Source of the DNA: Salinisphaera hydrothermalis C41B8
GTDB taxonomy: Bacteria > Pseudomonadota > Gammaproteobacteria > Nevskiales > Salinisphaeraceae
Direction of reading: 5' to 3'
DNA: 44,589 nucleotides
NCBI RefSeq assembly: GCF_000732535.1
Contig: NZ_APNK01000029.1
Coordinates: 1 to 44,589, forward strand
In this document: positions 19,350 through 30,847 of the stretch, piece after piece
Layout: each line of letters begins with the position of its first letter
Position numbering within the stretch: the first letter of the stretch is position 1
Notes under the pieces: model-generated
Seen by the model: only the letters and a program-made list of their open reading frames with translations
Told to the model about the DNA's origin: nothing
Database searches by the model: none
Made by a program: the position numbers and the translations under genes

Positions 19350-20116
19350 GGCGCATCACCACGCCGCTGCTGCTGGCGCTGTCGTTGTTGACAACGCTGC
19401 CGGTCGGCCATCGTCTGCCGGTGCGTATCCGGGCGGTCGACCAGGGGCGTTCCGTGATCTGCTATCCGCTCGTGGGGCTGATCATCGGCGTGGTGCTGGT
19501 GGTTGCCGAGGCGCTATTTCGTGGCGCGACGCCGCTGCTGGCAGCCGCGTTGCTGTTGACCGTCTGGGTGGCGGTAACCGGTGCTCTGCATCTCGATGGG
19601 CTGGCCGATTGTGTCGACGCTGGCTTCGTCGGCCACCGCGACGCCACGCGGATTCTGACGGTGATGAAGGATCCCGCCGCCGGCCCGGTGGCGGTGGTCG
19701 CCATCGCGATCGTCCTGTTGCTGAAGTTTACGGCGCTGGCCACGTTGCTGGCGCACGGCGGCGCGCTGGTCGGTCTGTTGCTGGTCGTGCCGATGCTGGC
19801 GCGGGCCGCGACCGCGGTGCTGATGGCGACCACGGCGTATCGGCGCGAGCAGGGCATTGCCCGCGATCAGGCTGCGACCCGCCCCCGCGTTGCGATCGCG
19901 CTGGTCTCGCTGGCGGTGGTGATCGCAGCCGGCTTGGCCCTGCCACTGCGCCTCGCGGTGCTGCTGGTGTTGCTGACGGCGGTGATCGTCTGGGTATGGC
20001 GTCGTGTCTGGCAGATGCGCATCGGCGGTTATACCGGCGACGTGGCCGGTGCCTTGATCGAGTTGGTCGAAACCGCGGCGCTGGTCGCCGCCGCCTGGCC
20101 TCCACTGTGGCATTGA
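19346..20116 (+). CDS. cobS: Adenosylcobinamide-GDP ribazoletransferase (cobalamin synthase)
   Basis: A 256-residue integral membrane enzyme with about six to seven helices. It joins AdoCbi-GDP to alpha-ribazole (phosphate), the last assembly step, at the inner membrane. The conserved acidic segment is GALHLDGLADCVDAG, with Asp residues for metal binding, followed by RILTVMKDPAAGP. The near-C-terminal QMRIGGYTGDVAGA is also typical. The start codon overlaps the upstream stop (ATGA). Confidence 0.94.
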   Translation: MRRITTPLLLALSLLTTLPVGHRLPVRIRAVDQGRSVICYPLVGLIIGVVLVVAEALFRGATPLLAAALLLTVWVAVTGALHLDGLADCVDAGFVGHRDATRILTVMKDPAAGPVAVVAIAIVLLLKFTALATLLAHGGALVGLLLVVPMLARAATAVLMATTAYRREQGIARDQAATRPRVAIALVSLAVVIAAGLALPLRLAVLLVLLTAVIVWVWRRVWQMRIGGYTGDVAGALIELVETAALVAAAWPPLWH

Positions 20117-21048
20117 GCCTGGCGCTGGTGGCGGCGCTGGCCGTCGATGCCGTGCTGGGCGAGCCACGCCGGGGCCATCCGCTGGCCCTTTTCGGCCGCT
20201 GTGCCGAACGTCTCGAGGCGCGTGCGAACCGGGGCCGTCGCCGCGACGGATGGGTCGCGATGCTGTGCCTTGTTGTGCCACCGGTGTTGATTGTGGGCGC
20301 GATCGCTGCCGTTTTGCCGCCCGTCCTCGCCTGGGGTGTGGCCGCGATAATGCTGACGTTCGCCGTCGGCCGTGCCGGTCTGATCGAACACGCCGAAGCG
20401 GTTGCGCGGCCGCTGGTGGCGGGCGATCTCGAACAGGCGCGACGACGCGTGGCCTGGCTCGTCAGCCGCGATGCCACGCGCCTCGATGCCAGCGGCGTAC
20501 GGGTGGCCCTGCTCGAATCCGTGCTGGAAAACGCCAGCGATGCAGTCTTTGCCTCGCTGTTCTGGTTTGTGGCCGGCGGCGTCGTCGCTGGCCCGGCGGG
20601 GGCGGCCGCGGCCGTGATCGCCCATCGTCTGGTCAATACGCTGGATGCCATGTGGGGGTATCGGACGCCGCGTTTTGCCCGGTTCGGCTGGGCCGCGGCG
20701 CGTCTGGACGACGGCCTCAATTGGCCGGCGGCCCGCTTGACCGCGGCGCTGTTCGCGCTGGTTGGCGATACGCGCGCGGCGCTGGCCTGCTGGCGGGCGC
20801 AGGCGAGCCAGTGGTCCAGCCCGAACGCCGGCCCGGTGATGGCCGCCGGCGCTGGCGCGCTCGGCATCCGGCTGGGCGGCGGCGCCTGGTATCACGGGGC
20901 CTGGTGCGAGCGTCCGATTCTGGGCGGGCGGCGCTCGCCCGATGATGTTGATGTCGTCCGGGCGCTGGCGCTGGCCGATCGCGCGCTTGCGGTACTCGTG
21001 GTGGGCGTGCTGGTCTTGGCGCGGGTGAGTGAAGCGAGTTATCCATGA
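20107..21048 (+). CDS. cbiB: Adenosylcobinamide-phosphate synthase
   Basis: This 313-residue CbiB/CobD membrane protein attaches (R)-1-amino-2-propanol (phosphate) to adenosylcobyric acid. Marks are LAVDAVLGEPRRGHPL at the N-terminus, VSRDATRLDASGV, ALLESVLENASDAVFASLF, RLVNTLDAMWGY and the WSSPNAGPVMAAGAGAL region. GTG 20107 overlaps the cobS end by 10 nt; TTG 20113 is an alternative. In Pseudomonas nomenclature this is CobD. It supplies the step just after cobyric acid and uses the product of the next gene. Confidence 0.93.
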   Translation: MALSLALVAALAVDAVLGEPRRGHPLALFGRCAERLEARANRGRRRDGWVAMLCLVVPPVLIVGAIAAVLPPVLAWGVAAIMLTFAVGRAGLIEHAEAVARPLVAGDLEQARRRVAWLVSRDATRLDASGVRVALLESVLENASDAVFASLFWFVAGGVVAGPAGAAAAVIAHRLVNTLDAMWGYRTPRFARFGWAAARLDDGLNWPAARLTAALFALVGDTRAALACWRAQASQWSSPNAGPVMAAGAGALGIRLGGGAWYHGAWCERPILGGRRSPDDVDVVRALALADRALAVLVVGVLVLARVSEASYP

Positions 21049-22058
21049 TTCACGGTGGGCGTCTACGGGCCGCGGCCAATCGCTATGGCATCGCCGAACC
21101 GGATTGGCTGGACCTGTCGACCGGGATCGCGCCGTGGTCCTGGCCGGTGCCGCCATTGCCGGCAGCGGTCTGGGCGCGGCTGCCGGAGGCCGACGATGGC
21201 TTGATAGCTGCCGCGGCTGATTACTACGGCGTGCCGCCCGAGCGTCTCGTGGCATTGCCGGGCAGCCAGTTCGCGATTCGTGAATTGCCGCGGCTGTTCG
21301 CGCCTTGCACGGTCGCCGTGCCCGCGATCGGTTATACCGAACACGCGGCGGCGTGGCGCGCGGCGGGGCATCGCTTGATGTGGTATGCGGATCTCGACGC
21401 GCTCGATGCGATGTGTTCCGAGCTCGATCGGGCCGTGGTGCTCGATCCGAACAACCCGACCGGCGAGCGGGCTGCGCCCGAACGACTAGGGCGATTGGCC
21501 GCCGCGCTCGGGCCGGGCCGGCTGATCGTGGACGCGGCGTTTGCCGATTGTTCGGATGGCTTGTCCTTCGACCCGCTGGACAGCGATGCCGTCGTCCTAC
21601 GCTCTGTGGGCAAGTTTTTTGGTCTGGCCGGTATGCGGCTGGGGTTTGCCTTTGGCCATGCGGCGACCGTCGACACGCTTCGGCCGGCCGTGGAACCCTG
21701 GGGCGTGGCGCATCCGGCGCGCTGGATCGGCACGCGGGCGCTGGCCGATACCGACTGGCAGCGCGGGCAACGCGCCCGGATCGACGATACGGAGACCTGG
21801 CTGCGGGCTTGCCTGACGGACGCATTCCCCGGCCGGGCGATCGCAACCGGCGGCCTGTTCGTGACCGTTTTTTTTCAGGGTGAGGCCGAGGCGGGCGCCC
21901 TACATGATGCGCTGGCCCGGCGCGGCGTGCTGACCCGGCTCGGTGATAACGGTCATTGGCTGCGGTTCGGCCTGCCCGCCGAGACCCAGCGCGAGCGGCT
22001 GTCGTGTGCGTTGTGCGACATGCATGCCCATGCGGGATCGAGCGGAGCCAGTCGATGA
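21045..22058 (+). CDS. L-threonine-O-3-phosphate decarboxylase-type aminotransferase
   Basis: This 337-residue class I/II PLP-dependent enzyme matches Salmonella CobD / Pseudomonas CobC, which make (R)-1-amino-2-propanol phosphate from threonine phosphate. It starts MIHGGRL and has the DLSTGIAPW segment, VLDPNNPTGE, the acidic DAAFAD pocket, and the PLP lysine in RSVGKFFGLAGMRLGF. It overlaps cbiB by 4 nt (ATGA) and its stop lies within the next start (ATGATGC). I leave the symbol empty because cobC and cobD are used in opposite ways for this and neighbouring genes. Confidence 0.9.
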   Translation: MIHGGRLRAAANRYGIAEPDWLDLSTGIAPWSWPVPPLPAAVWARLPEADDGLIAAAADYYGVPPERLVALPGSQFAIRELPRLFAPCTVAVPAIGYTEHAAAWRAAGHRLMWYADLDALDAMCSELDRAVVLDPNNPTGERAAPERLGRLAAALGPGRLIVDAAFADCSDGLSFDPLDSDAVVLRSVGKFFGLAGMRLGFAFGHAATVDTLRPAVEPWGVAHPARWIGTRALADTDWQRGQRARIDDTETWLRACLTDAFPGRAIATGGLFVTVFFQGEAEAGALHDALARRGVLTRLGDNGHWLRFGLPAETQRERLSCALCDMHAHAGSSGASR

Positions 22059-22990
22059 TGCGGCGCTGGGCGGGAGGCGGACCACGAGCGCTGCGCAACG
22101 CCGGCCGGCTCGGTCTGCTCGTGATGCTATGCGTGTGGGCCGGCTCGCCGGCGCTGGCCGCACCCGTCTCGGTCACCGATTTCACCGGGCATCGCGTCCG
22201 GCTCGATCATCCGGCCCGACGCATCGTCGCGCTGACGCCGCATCTGGTGGAAAACCTGTTCTCGGCGGGCCTGGGCGATCGCGTGGTCGGGGCCGTGCGA
22301 TATTCGAACTATCCGCCCGCGGCCAAGAATATTCCACGCGTCGGGGGCTACAACAGCCTGAGCCTGGAAGCGATCGTCGCGCGCAAGCCGGATCTGGTGG
22401 TGGCGTGGGCCGAAGGCGGCTCGCCCGATATCATCAAGCGGTTGCGCGCCCTCGGTATTGCCGTCTATGTCGACGACCCGCGCCGGCTCGCCGGTATCGC
22501 GCGCACCATTCGCGATCTCGGGGTGCTCGGGCATACCGAGGGCACCGCCGATCGCGCGGCGACGGCGTTCGAACACCGGATCGCCGGACTCCGGAAGCGC
22601 TATGCGCATCGCCGGCCGGTGTCGTTGTTCTGGGAAGTCTGGTCCGATCCGCTGCGCACGTTATCCGATGCTGGCATGACCGGCGCGGTGATCAAGCTAT
22701 GCGGCGGGCGCAACGTATTCGGCCACGCGCCGATCCTGGCGCCGCAGGTGAGCATCGAATCGGTTATTGCCCGCGACCCCCAGGCCATCGTCGCCTCGGG
22801 CGTGGCTGAAACCAAGCCGCACTGGAAAGCCTACTGGCAGCAATGGCCGACGATTCCGGCGGTGGCGCATCATCATTTCGTGGCCGTAGATCCGGATCTG
22901 ATCAGCCGGCCGACGGTGCGGCTGGCCGATGGAGCGGCGGAACTCTGCCGGGGGCTGGATCGCGTTCGTAAGGATCTGAAAGCGCGATAA
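22055..22990 (+). CDS. btuF: Corrinoid-binding periplasmic protein
   Basis: A 311-residue ABC substrate-binding protein. It has a long signal peptide (two Arg after the start, a hydrophobic core LLVMLCVWAGSPALA, then AAPVSVTDFTG). Two binding lobes follow, with RIVALTPHLVENLFSAG, VGGYNSLSLEAIVARKPDLV and DPQAIVASG. It would deliver cobalamin or cobinamide to the BtuCD complex encoded 6 kb upstream in the same block. ATG 22055 overlaps the previous stop, with GGAG about 12 nt upstream. It is the last gene before a strand switch. Confidence 0.9.
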   Translation: MMRRWAGGGPRALRNAGRLGLLVMLCVWAGSPALAAPVSVTDFTGHRVRLDHPARRIVALTPHLVENLFSAGLGDRVVGAVRYSNYPPAAKNIPRVGGYNSLSLEAIVARKPDLVVAWAEGGSPDIIKRLRALGIAVYVDDPRRLAGIARTIRDLGVLGHTEGTADRAATAFEHRIAGLRKRYAHRRPVSLFWEVWSDPLRTLSDAGMTGAVIKLCGGRNVFGHAPILAPQVSIESVIARDPQAIVASGVAETKPHWKAYWQQWPTIPAVAHHHFVAVDPDLISRPTVRLADGAAELCRGLDRVRKDLKAR

Positions 22991-23039
22991 CCGGAAGTCG
23001 GCCACGCCCGCCGGTCGATCGGGCGCATGCCCGGATGCG

Positions 23040-23660
23040 TCAATCCAGCGCCAGCCAGATGCCCACGCCGATGATCAGCGTGCCGGCGACGCGGTTCATC
23101 AGCCGCACGTTGGAGCGCTTGGCCAGCAGCGCGCGGGCGGCGGAGCCGCCGGTGGCATAGAGCGCCAGACAGGTCAGCTCCATGGTCAGGATCATCGATA
23201 GTAGCAGCATCAACTGCGGCGCGAGCGCTTGCTGGAAATCCAGGAATGGCGGCAGCAGGGCGATGAAGAACGCCCAGCCCTTGGGATTGGCGATGGCGGT
23301 GACCAGTCCCTGGCCGGCGAGCTGGGCTCGTGGCGGCGCTGGTGCGTCGTCGTCGATTTCGGGAATCGCCAGATTGCCACGAGAGCGCCACATCTCGATG
23401 CCGAGCCAGATCAGATACGCGCCGCCGACCCATTTGAATACTGTGAATACCGCGGGATAGCGCAACAGCACCGTGGCCACGCCGATCACCGAGGCGACCG
23501 CCACCGTGGCCACGCCCACCAGTTCGCCGATCCACATCCAGGCGGTGCGGCGCACGCCGACCGTCATCCCCAGGCTCAACGACAGCGTCATGCACAGGCC
23601 CGGCGTGAGCGATACGAGAAAGAAGGTCGGCACGAATACCGAGAGGGTAGAAAGCGTCAT
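23040..23660 (-). CDS. LysE/RhtB family amino acid exporter
   Basis: A 206-residue inner membrane protein with about six helices. The N-terminal signature FFLVSLTPGLCMTLSLSLG, the ANPKGWAFFIALLPPFL segment and the terminal helix GTLIIGVGIWLALD fit the LysE/RhtB translocators, which export amino acids or related small molecules. It is convergent with btuF, with only 49 bp between them and no strong terminator. No substrate can be inferred, and the neighbours give no biosynthetic clue. Confidence 0.9.
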   Translation of the reverse strand: MTLSTLSVFVPTFFLVSLTPGLCMTLSLSLGMTVGVRRTAWMWIGELVGVATVAVASVIGVATVLLRYPAVFTVFKWVGGAYLIWLGIEMWRSRGNLAIPEIDDDAPAPPRAQLAGQGLVTAIANPKGWAFFIALLPPFLDFQQALAPQLMLLLSMILTMELTCLALYATGGSAARALLAKRSNVRLMNRVAGTLIIGVGIWLALD

Positions 23661-23813
23661 GGACCTGAATGCGCGCGATCGGGGGCGCTCACTATAAGAC
23701 GCGCGAGCGGCTAGACCAACGCCACCTCGCTCTCATCCATAAGTCGAACAGCGCGATTGCGCTCAATTTCATTGTGTATGGTGAATCCATGCGTTTTTTT
23801 AATTGAGTGATTC

Positions 23814-24407
23814 ATGGATTCGATCAGTTTCGCCGCGTCTCCCTATGCGCCGATCGCGCTCGGCTTTTTCGGCCTGGGCACCGGCTATCTCATTCTCGGC
23901 CCCCAGGAGTTGTTCGGCTGGCCGTCGGGCGACAAGTCGCTGGCCCGTTCCAACGGCGTCTGGGGCTTTTTCATGCCCGGCCTGTGTCAGGCGCTGGTCG
24001 GGTTCTATCTGTTCATCGGGCTGACGTGGTTTCACGTCTTCCACGAGGCGGCACTTTACGCAGCGGCGACCGCGTTCTCGGTGTTCGGTATTCACTGGCT
24101 GGCGATGGGCATCATCAAGTTCGTCGAGGGCGATGCGCGGCCCAATGGCTTCATGTCGGTCGCGTTCTTTCTGGTCTCGATTCTGGGCGCGCTATCGATG
24201 GGGCTGAATGGTGATATGCCGGTCGCTATCCTGTTTATTGGCCTGTGCGCGGTCTATTTCTTCGAGTTCTTTGCCAGCTTTGGGCTGGGCGCACCGGCCA
24301 CCGAGCGCCTGTTGGGCCTGGCCCATGTCGTGACCGGGCTGTGGTTGATGTATCTGACCTATGCGGCGGTGCTGAATCTCGCCAACGGCATGCATCTCTG
24401 GTTGTAA
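23814..24407 (+). CDS. Six-helix membrane protein, probably GPR1/FUN34/YaaH-type transporter
   Basis: A 197-residue protein with six hydrophobic helices and very short termini. The opening YAPIALGFFGLGTGYLI, the GFFMPGLCQALVGFYLF segment and the helix with TAFSVFGIHW follow the pattern of the acetate/succinate channel family (YaaH/SatP), although the usual NPAPLG motif reads SPYAPIALG. AmiS/UreI-type amide channels are an alternative of similar size. GAGTG lies 5-9 nt before the ATG. An A+T-rich stretch (23765-23805) upstream likely holds the promoter. Confidence 0.55.
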   Translation: MDSISFAASPYAPIALGFFGLGTGYLILGPQELFGWPSGDKSLARSNGVWGFFMPGLCQALVGFYLFIGLTWFHVFHEAALYAAATAFSVFGIHWLAMGIIKFVEGDARPNGFMSVAFFLVSILGALSMGLNGDMPVAILFIGLCAVYFFEFFASFGLGAPATERLLGLAHVVTGLWLMYLTYAAVLNLANGMHLWL

Positions 24408-24422
24408 GGCCACCCTCTGAGC

Positions 24423-24453
24423 ATCGCGGCCCGGGCAGGCCCCGGGCCGCGAT
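24423..24453. terminator. Strong bidirectional hairpin terminator
   Basis: ATCGCGGCCCGGG (24423-24435) pairs perfectly over 13 bp with CCCGGGCCGCGAT (24441-24453) around a 5-nt loop. It lies midway between the convergent stops at 24407 and 24460. No T-run follows. Confidence 0.75.
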
Positions 24454-24459
24454 TCGACT

Positions 24460-25395
<936 letters not shown>

Positions 25396-25398
25396 CCG

Positions 25399-25776
25399 CT
25401 AGCTCCGCTGCAACGCCACGATGCGATCGACCAGGTTCGCCTGCGCCGGATGGGCCGGATAGAGCGCGCCGTAATGGCGCTGCATCCAGTGGCCGAAGGC
25501 CTGATTGTCGGTTGCGCCCAGAAGGTCGGCCAGCGCGTTCAGGTTCTCGCCGCCACCCGACGCCGCTTCGCGCCGCAGCGCCACGCGCTGGCTGTGGGCG
25601 AACTTGTGCGCGGCGGCGAAATCGTCGTCGTTGTGCTTGCCGACGATGTAGGCCGTGGTACCCGCGGTACTGGCCGTCGTGGTGAAGTCGTGGCTGTTGT
25701 AGGCCATGGCCGGCGCGGCGACAAACCCGCCGAGGATGGCCATCGCAGCGATGGCCGAATAGCGTATGCGGATCAT
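25399..25776 (-). CDS. Small secreted protein, DUF3015-like
   Basis: A 125-residue protein with a clear Sec signal peptide (IRYSAIAAMAILGGFVAAPAMA) and a mature part of about 100 residues. The segment GGGENLNALADLLGATDNQAF followed by a YPAHP-type tail weakly recalls DUF3015 proteins of Pseudomonas (RGQGEYL..LA.L). The resemblance is from memory and partial. It is presumed periplasmic. It is transcribed toward the HDAC-family gene 3 nt away; a functional link is not obvious. Confidence 0.6.
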   Translation of the reverse strand: MIRIRYSAIAAMAILGGFVAAPAMAYNSHDFTTTASTAGTTAYIVGKHNDDDFAAAHKFAHSQRVALRREAASGGGENLNALADLLGATDNQAFGHWMQRHYGALYPAHPAQANLVDRIVALQRS

Positions 25777-25844
25777 GCGGACGTCTCCTCGGTGTTGTTC
25801 GTATCGATTATCGGCCGCTCGAGCTTAACGGTCACCCTGCGTGC

Positions 25845-27776
<1,932 letters not shown>

Positions 27777-27805
27777 TCAAGAAAACAGGCCGGATCGGCG
27801 CGAGT

Positions 27806-28432
27806 TTAGCCCTGCGCGACCAGCGCGGTGCTATTCACGCATTCGGCGCCAGCCGCTCGCATGGCCTGAATCGCGGCCTCGGTATCGCCCTCGTGCATGT
27901 CGACCCCGCGCACGCCGTCCACGATCAACGTCACCGCGAAGCCTTCGGCCAGCGCGTCCATGACGGTGAATTTCACGCAGACATCGGCCGCCAGGCCCAT
28001 CACGAACAGTCGATCCGTACCCAGCCGGCGCAGGATATCGGTCAGGTCCGTCTGGTGGCGATGATCGTTGTCGTAGAACGCCGAGTAGCTGTCGATGCGC
28101 GGGTTTTCGCCCTTGCGCACCACGTAGTCGATGCGCGCGATATCCAGTGCCGAGGCAAAGCTCGCGCCGGGGCTGCCCTGTACGCAGTGCGCCGGCCACA
28201 GGATCTGTTCCAGCCCGTCCACTTCGGTAACCTGAAACGGTTTGAAGCCGGCGTGCTGGTCGACGAACGACAGATGATCGGCCGGATGCCAATCCTGGCT
28301 CGCCACGACGCTGGAGAACAGCGGCATCAGGCGGTTGGCGACCGGTACCACGGCATCGCCGTCGGCCACCGCGAGCGCGCCGCCCGGCAGGAAATCGTTC
28401 TGGATATCGACCAGCAGTAAGGTATCGGTCAT
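27806..28432 (-). CDS. pncA: Nicotinamidase
   Basis: A 208-residue nicotinamidase/isochorismatase-fold enzyme that converts nicotinamide to nicotinate. It has the catalytic Asp in LLVDIQNDFLPGGALAV, metal ligands in SQDWHPADHLSF, the Lys in VVRKGENP and the nucleophile in GLAADVCVKFT. It overlaps the pncB stop by 4 nt (ATGA), so nicotinamide deamination and nicotinate phosphoribosylation are translationally linked. The length matches the family. Confidence 0.96.
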   Translation of the reverse strand: MTDTLLLVDIQNDFLPGGALAVADGDAVVPVANRLMPLFSSVVASQDWHPADHLSFVDQHAGFKPFQVTEVDGLEQILWPAHCVQGSPGASFASALDIARIDYVVRKGENPRIDSYSAFYDNDHRHQTDLTDILRRLGTDRLFVMGLAADVCVKFTVMDALAEGFAVTLIVDGVRGVDMHEGDTEAAIQAMRAAGAECVNSTALVAQG

Positions 28433-29898
28433 GACGAACCCTCCGATTGACGGCCGTCGTTGTGACGCTGGGCGAGCCAGTCGCGCAGAGCGTCGGTCGA
28501 CTCGTCCAGATAATGATCAATCAGCGCCGGGTAGTTCGGCCGGTCGGCGAAATAGGCGAACTGGGCCATGGCATATTCGCGAATCTCGCCGAGCTCGGGC
28601 GAGGTGTCCACCCGTGCTCCTTCCTCGATGACCGGCCGCAGCAATTCGATATGCGGCGCGTCGGCCTTGAAACGATGCTCGTACTCGGCCACGCCGCCGG
28701 CCCAGGCGGTCGACCACGACGCTTCATCGTAGAGCAGATCGGCCACCGGGTCTTGGTCGGCGTCGACGAAACGACGCACTTGCTGCACGCCGGGACGCGT
28801 CAGTTTGCCGGGGGTATCGCTCATCTTCATGCGATACGACCAGCGCCCGGAATCCTCGCGAATGGCGCCGAGCTTGTACACGCCGTCGAGCGCGGCATCG
28901 GGCTGGGCCGTGGTCAGGCGCGTGCCCACGCCCCAGAGCGCGATCGGTGCGCCGCGCGACTTCAGATCCGCGATCACGCGTTCGTCCAGGCTCGAACTGG
29001 CCGCGATCTTGGTATGCGGAAAACCGGCGGCATCCAGTCGGCGGCGGGCGCGCCGCGCCAGCTGCGCCAGATCACCCGAGTCCAGGCGGATACCGGCCAT
29101 CTCGTACCCGTGCTCGCGCAGCTTCTCGCCGGCACGAATGGCGTTTTCGATGCCTTCCAGCGAATTGTAGGTATCGACCAGGAACACACAGTTGTTGGGC
29201 AGCGCGCGGGCATAGGCATCGAAGGCATCGATTTCATGATCGAAGGCCATGACCCAGCCGTGCGCATGCGTGCCGGAGACCGGAATGCCGAACAGCTGCC
29301 CGGCCAGCACGTTGGACGTGCCGGCACAGCCGCCGATATAAGCCGCGCGGGCCGCCGACACGCCGCCGTCGATGCCCTGGGCCTTGCGCAGGCCGAAGTC
29401 GAGCACGCGGTCGCCCTCGGCGGCGTGCGCGATGCGCGCGGCCTTGGTGGCGACCAGGGTGGGGAAGTTCATCAGATTGAGCAGCGCCGTCTCGAGCAGC
29501 TGCGCTTCGATGATCGGTCCGGTGACCCGCAGCATCGGCTGGTGCGGGAACACGGCCGTGCCCTCGGGGACGGCATCGACCCGGCCGGTGAAGCGGAAAT
29601 CGCGTAAGTAGTCGAGGAAGCCCTCGGCGAACAGCGGCTCGCCGGCGTTGTCCACGAGCGTGCGGAGGTAGGTGATGTCCTCCTCGGTAAAGCGCAGGGC
29701 GCAGACATAATCGATGGCGGTCTCGATCCCGCAGGCCAGCGCGAACCCGTTGTCGAACGGCGCCTGGCGATAGAACAGATGAAAGACCGCCTCGCGCTGG
29801 CCGGTGCCATTGAACCAGTGGGCATAGGCCATGGTCAGCTGGTACAGATCGGTCAGCAGCGCGGGCGCGCGGCCGTAGAGTTTCTCGATTGCGGACAT
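28429..29898 (-). CDS. pncB: Nicotinate phosphoribosyltransferase
   Basis: A 489-residue enzyme from ATG 29898. It starts MSAIEKLYGRAPALLTDLYQ, a typical opening with the LLTDLYQLTMA motif. It also carries FGLRKAQGIDGGVSAARAAY, GTHAHGWVMAFDHE (phosphorylated-His region) and GIRLDSGDLAQLARRAR. It couples nicotinate and PRPP to nicotinate mononucleotide in the NAD salvage (Preiss-Handler) pathway. Thirty-two upstream in-frame residues are not conserved and were excluded. Its nicotinate mononucleotide product is also the co-substrate of CobT encoded elsewhere in the window. Confidence 0.96.
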   Translation of the reverse strand: MSAIEKLYGRAPALLTDLYQLTMAYAHWFNGTGQREAVFHLFYRQAPFDNGFALACGIETAIDYVCALRFTEEDITYLRTLVDNAGEPLFAEGFLDYLRDFRFTGRVDAVPEGTAVFPHQPMLRVTGPIIEAQLLETALLNLMNFPTLVATKAARIAHAAEGDRVLDFGLRKAQGIDGGVSAARAAYIGGCAGTSNVLAGQLFGIPVSGTHAHGWVMAFDHEIDAFDAYARALPNNCVFLVDTYNSLEGIENAIRAGEKLREHGYEMAGIRLDSGDLAQLARRARRRLDAAGFPHTKIAASSSLDERVIADLKSRGAPIALWGVGTRLTTAQPDAALDGVYKLGAIREDSGRWSYRMKMSDTPGKLTRPGVQQVRRFVDADQDPVADLLYDEASWSTAWAGGVAEYEHRFKADAPHIELLRPVIEEGARVDTSPELGEIREYAMAQFAYFADRPNYPALIDHYLDESTDALRDWLAQRHNDGRQSEGSS

Positions 29899-30057
29899 CG
29901 CGTCGTTCGTTGAGGCGACCACGCCGGCTCTTGTCCGGAGCGATCGGTTAGGCTGTGTGGCGAAAACCCGGGCGGTATGCCGCCAGACGGTCATAGCCCC
30001 GATACGTGCGGGGCCAGTTTACCGACATCCGCGGCTTCCAACATGAGGCACGAGCCG

Positions 30058-30771
30058 ATGAGTGAATCGCGCCAGCACCAGCAGAAAACCGGGCGGACGC
30101 CATTGTCCCCCCGGCAGCGCCTGCTGATCGCGGTCGCCGCGCCGGTGTTGCGGTTGCTGGCGCGCGCGCTGCTCGGAACCTGCCGCCTTGCCAGCGTACG
30201 CGGCGTGCATCATCTGGATGCTTTGATCGAGAGCCAGCGCTCGGCGCTGCTGTGTTGCTGGCATCAACGCCTGCCGTATTGTGTCGGCTGGCTGCTGTCG
30301 GCGCGATCGCGCGGCTTGGTGCCGGGGTTTCTGGTTTCGCCGTCGCGCGACGGCGAGTTGATCGCCGCCGTGGTCGGTGGCCTCGGCGCCAGCGTAATAC
30401 GGGGGTCGGCCAACCGGACCGGCGCGCGTGCGTTCCGCGATATGTATGCCACGCTCAAGGCAGGCGTATCACCGATTATTGCCGCCGACGGTCCGCATGG
30501 GCCGGCCTCTCATGCCAAACCCGGCACGCCGATGCTCGCGCAGATGACCAAGGCCCCGATGCTGCCGGTGAGTTTTGCCGCCGATCGCTACTGGCAGCTC
30601 AAATCCTGGGATCGGATGATCATCCCCAAGCCGTTCGCGCGCGTGTGGATGGTCATCGGCGAGCCGCTGGTCTGCGAACGCGGTGACACGCCGGACGCCG
30701 TCGCCACCACGCTCGGCGAACGCCTGGATGCCATCACGGCCGAGGCGGATGCACATTGCGCGGGGCGCTGA
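30058..30771 (+). CDS. DUF374 lysophospholipid acyltransferase-like protein
   Basis: A protein of about 237 residues. The core SALLCCWHQRLPY, PSRDGELIAAVVGGLG, VIRGSANRTGARAFRDM, AADGPHGP and GTPMLAQMTKAPMLPVSF define the DUF374 (PF04028) branch of the LPLAT acyltransferases. The WH..R motif replaces the usual H-x4-D box. These proteins are thought to acylate lipid A or phospholipid-like acceptors at the inner membrane. ATG 30058 has GAGG about 10 nt upstream; ATG 30043 is an alternative. It is divergent from pncB. Confidence 0.88.
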   Translation: MSESRQHQQKTGRTPLSPRQRLLIAVAAPVLRLLARALLGTCRLASVRGVHHLDALIESQRSALLCCWHQRLPYCVGWLLSARSRGLVPGFLVSPSRDGELIAAVVGGLGASVIRGSANRTGARAFRDMYATLKAGVSPIIAADGPHGPASHAKPGTPMLAQMTKAPMLPVSFAADRYWQLKSWDRMIIPKPFARVWMVIGEPLVCERGDTPDAVATTLGERLDAITAEADAHCAGR

Positions 30772-30847
30772 TCGGGGCGCGGCTCGTGTCGTTCGGCACT
30801 CGGGCTACACTGCGCGCCATGAACTCCATGGATCGGCCTTGCCCCCG

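Noticed and set aside
23020-23033. Terminator between btuF and the LysE-type gene
   Set aside because: CGGGCGCATGCCCG can form a short stem, but it has only five pairs outside a 4-nt loop and no T-run.
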